This document shows, in pieces, positions 61,789 to 64,000 of a stretch of DNA of 64,000 nucleotides. A program made the position numbers and the translations under genes. Source of the DNA: Ceratothoa steindachneri (Eukaryota > Arthropoda > Malacostraca > Isopoda > Cymothoidae). Where the stretch lies: contig OZ018320.1 of NCBI GenBank assembly GCA_963969495.1, forward strand, positions 78,675,313-78,739,312. Direction: 5' to 3'. How positions within the stretch are numbered: the first letter of the stretch is position 1; each line of letters starts with the position of its first letter. The notes under the pieces were generated by a model, which was not told where the DNA came from, made no database searches, and was given only the letters and a program-made list of their open reading frames with translations.

Positions 61789-64000
61789 AGACCACCTTTG
61801 CCATATAACAGACGCTGGTCAACCTCTGAGGATGACATCGTTGAGGACCTCTCTGTTGGCGAAGAGCTCGGTGGCAGTGACCACCGACTAATTAGATTTG
61901 TAGTCAAAGTCCCCAAGGCAGAGCCTGCAACTAGTAAATCAAGGAAACTGGATTTGAGAAGAGCAGACTTTGCAGGTCTACGCGCGGGACTGACTGACGC
62001 GAGGCTAGAGGAGTGCGATGCTGTTGAAGACTCTTGGAACAGTTTCAAAACCACATTCATGAGTTTTCAATCGCGTTTTATCCCTCTGAAATGCTCCCGT
62101 CGGTCTTCTGTTCAACCAAAGTGGTTTAATCGAGAAATCGGGCAACTGCTTAGGGAGAAGAGAAATGTGTACCGGCAATCGAAGATCTCGGGTGACTTTG
62201 ACGAATACCGGAGGCTAGCCAGGAGAGTGAAGTCCAGCATAAGGGCGGCTAAGCGGTCTGAGGAACTCCGAGTGGCGAGACTCTGTAAAGAGAATCCCAA
62301 GGAGTTTTTTGGATATGTGAACAGCCGTAAACCAATCCGTCGAACGATTGGCCCTTTGAGGAATGAGGAGGGGACATTAAAGCATTCAGATGCAGAAAAT
62401 GCCAACCTCCTCAACGACTACTTCTCTTCAGTGTTTACTGAAGAGTGTGGTCCCATTCCCCAGCCCACGGATTCCTACTCGGGGGAAAAGCTGGAGGCAA
62501 TGGACTTCACCGAAGGAGAAATAAAGAAAAAGATCGCTGACCTAAAGACGAATAAGTCCCCTGGACCGGACGGGTTTCTACCTAAAGTGTTGAAGGAAGT
62601 GTGCGATGAAGTATCACGACATCTGTGCGCTATCTTTAACATGTCAATCCGGACCAAATGCGTTCCTAGAGACTGGCGTGAGGCGGAGGTGACTCCTATC
62701 TTCAAGAAAGGAGACCGTAACCAACCGTCGAACTACCGACCTATCAGTCTGACTTCGATAGTCGGTAAACTCATGGAAAGCATCATGGTGGACAAAGTGA
62801 CGTCGTATTTAGAGTCAAACCTGCTACTGAGGAGTTCCCAGCACGGCTTCCGAAGGCAACGGTCATGCCTGACGAACCTTGTAGAATTCTTCCACTTCGT
62901 TTTCAGTGAGCACGATCGGGACAAGGCGGTGGATGTGGTCTACCTAGACTTTCAGAAAGCCTTTGATAAGGTACCACACCGCCGCCTTCTCCGGAAAGTG
63001 CGAGCGCTTGGCATAGACGGAAAGGTAGCCGGCTGGATCGAGAACTGGCTAAGTGGCAGACGGCAACGGGTGGTGGTAAATGGACAGTCTTCTGAGTGGG
63101 TGCCCGTTACTAGCGGGGTGCCTCAAGGTTCTGTCCTGGGACCACTACTATTCATCATCTACGTCAACGACATGGACGGTGACATGGTTGCGAAGATTTC
63201 CAAATTTGCCGACGATACCAAGCTTGGTATGAACGTTGCAAAGGATGGAAATACTGCCCGCCTGCAGGAAGATATTGGGGAGATTGGGGAGTGGTCGGAC
63301 ACGTGGCAAATGCCTTTTAACGTGGGCAAATGCAAAGTGATGCATATCGGCCACAGAAACCCCCAATCTCAGTATATCCTTAAGGGCACTGCTATTGAAT
63401 CCACCGACACTGAGAAGGACTTGGGTGTAACAATCACTAGTGACCTCAAGTTCTCGAAACAGTGCATTGAGGCGGAGAAAAAGGCCCAACGGATGCTAGG
63501 CTATATTAAGCGCCAGTTTGGTTATCGGAACCAGGAGATTGTACTGTGCCTGTACAACTCACTTGTCCGACCGCACCTGGAGTATGCCGTACAATTTTGG
63601 AGTCCTTCATTGCGAAAGGACATCGCGAGATTGGAACGCGTACAAGCCAGGGCAACCAAGCTGATTCCCTCTATCCGACATAAAAGTTATGAGGATAGAC
63701 TAAGGGAATTAGATCTGTTCTCGCTGGAAACCCGTAGACAGCGTGGTCAGCTCATCGAAGTTTTCAAAATACTTCGAGGGTTCGACAATGTTGACTACCG
63801 GGATATTTTCACACTGAGTGAGAACAGAACGCGCAATCACGGCTTCAAACTTGAACTGAAGCGTTACAACCGCAATCTGTGTGGAAATTTTTTCACTTAC
63901 AGTATCTGCGGTATGTGGAACGCACTTCCAGTGGAAGTTGTCAACAGTGAATCTGTTGACCAGTTCAAGTCAAGACTAGACAAAGTCTTGAAAAGTGGCC
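61789..64000 (+). CDS. CR1-clade retrotransposon pol, open to the window end
   Basis: Frame 1 is open for 737 codons with no stop. It starts at the end of the endonuclease (EELGGSDHRLIRFVV), so the element is 5'-truncated and no start codon belongs to it. The linker is followed by RT: KTNKSPGPDGFLPKVLKE, NYRPISLTSIVGKLMES, motif A YLDFQKAFDKVPH (62941), motif [21 protein letters not shown] (about 63114), motif C FADDTKL (63205). The CR1 C-terminal region follows (ERVQARATKLIPSIRHKSYED; NALPVEVVNSESVDQFKSRL). The intact frame and the near-identical copy at 20454 indicate recent activity of this family. Confidence 0.95.

Overview
The window is nuclear DNA of a multicellular animal, most likely an arthropod or another invertebrate. 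The evidence is spliced exons with GT-AG introns, no bacterial-type gene organisation, and a mix of I-clade, CR1 and L2 non-LTR retrotransposons with pogo/Tigger, hAT, Tc1/mariner and piggyBac DNA transposons. I cannot name the species. A 200-base run of N (19236-19435) is an assembly gap.

The only host gene I can support is NPRL3, the GATOR1 subunit that restrains mTORC1. Seven consecutive internal exons lie on the + strand at 1-77, 8215-8406, 15882-16016, 24625-24722, 36553-36661, 36889-37089 and 58419-58516. Their phases join without a break over about 303 codons. Both ends of the gene lie outside the window. Nearly everything else is intronic transposon sequence.

Intron 1 (78-8214) holds a pogo/Tigger transposase gene cut in two by a 5.3-kb hAT element, which itself contains a 5'-truncated L2 retrotransposon. 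Intron 2 (8407-15881) holds an I-clade retrotransposon (called Y1 here) with a perfect 12-bp target duplication. Intron 3 (16017-24624) holds two oppositely oriented old CR1 pieces, the gap, an unclassified degenerate element, a young CR1 tail and an old I-clade copy. Intron 4 (24723-36552) holds a mariner-like element with TA duplications, a short piggyBac derivative with TTAA duplications, and serially inserted I-clade copies (O3, O4, Y2). Intron 5 (36662-36888) is only 227 bp and free of repeats. Intron 6 (37090-58418) is 21.3 kb and holds a truncated I copy (T1), a Tc1 remnant, two long I copies (Y3, Y4) and decayed ones (O5, O6). After exon 7 come a decayed EN-RT element, another old I copy (O7), and a CR1 element whose ORF stays open to the window end.

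The I-clade family dominates. Its layout is a structured 5' UTR, ORF1 (gag-like, three CCHC knuckles), ORF2 (AP endonuclease, reverse transcriptase, RNase H, C-terminal zinc motif), a 3' hairpin and an A-rich tail. Every recognisable I copy lies in the same orientation as NPRL3. Y4 is the most complete copy and carries a 3 x 166-bp tandem array in its leader made from ORF1 and L2 sequence. Y2 and Y3 carry template-switch-like scars. I found no bacterial-style defence system, CRISPR array or toxin gene. The unusual biology here is the chimeric, RT-core-deleted and self-nested I-clade lineage.
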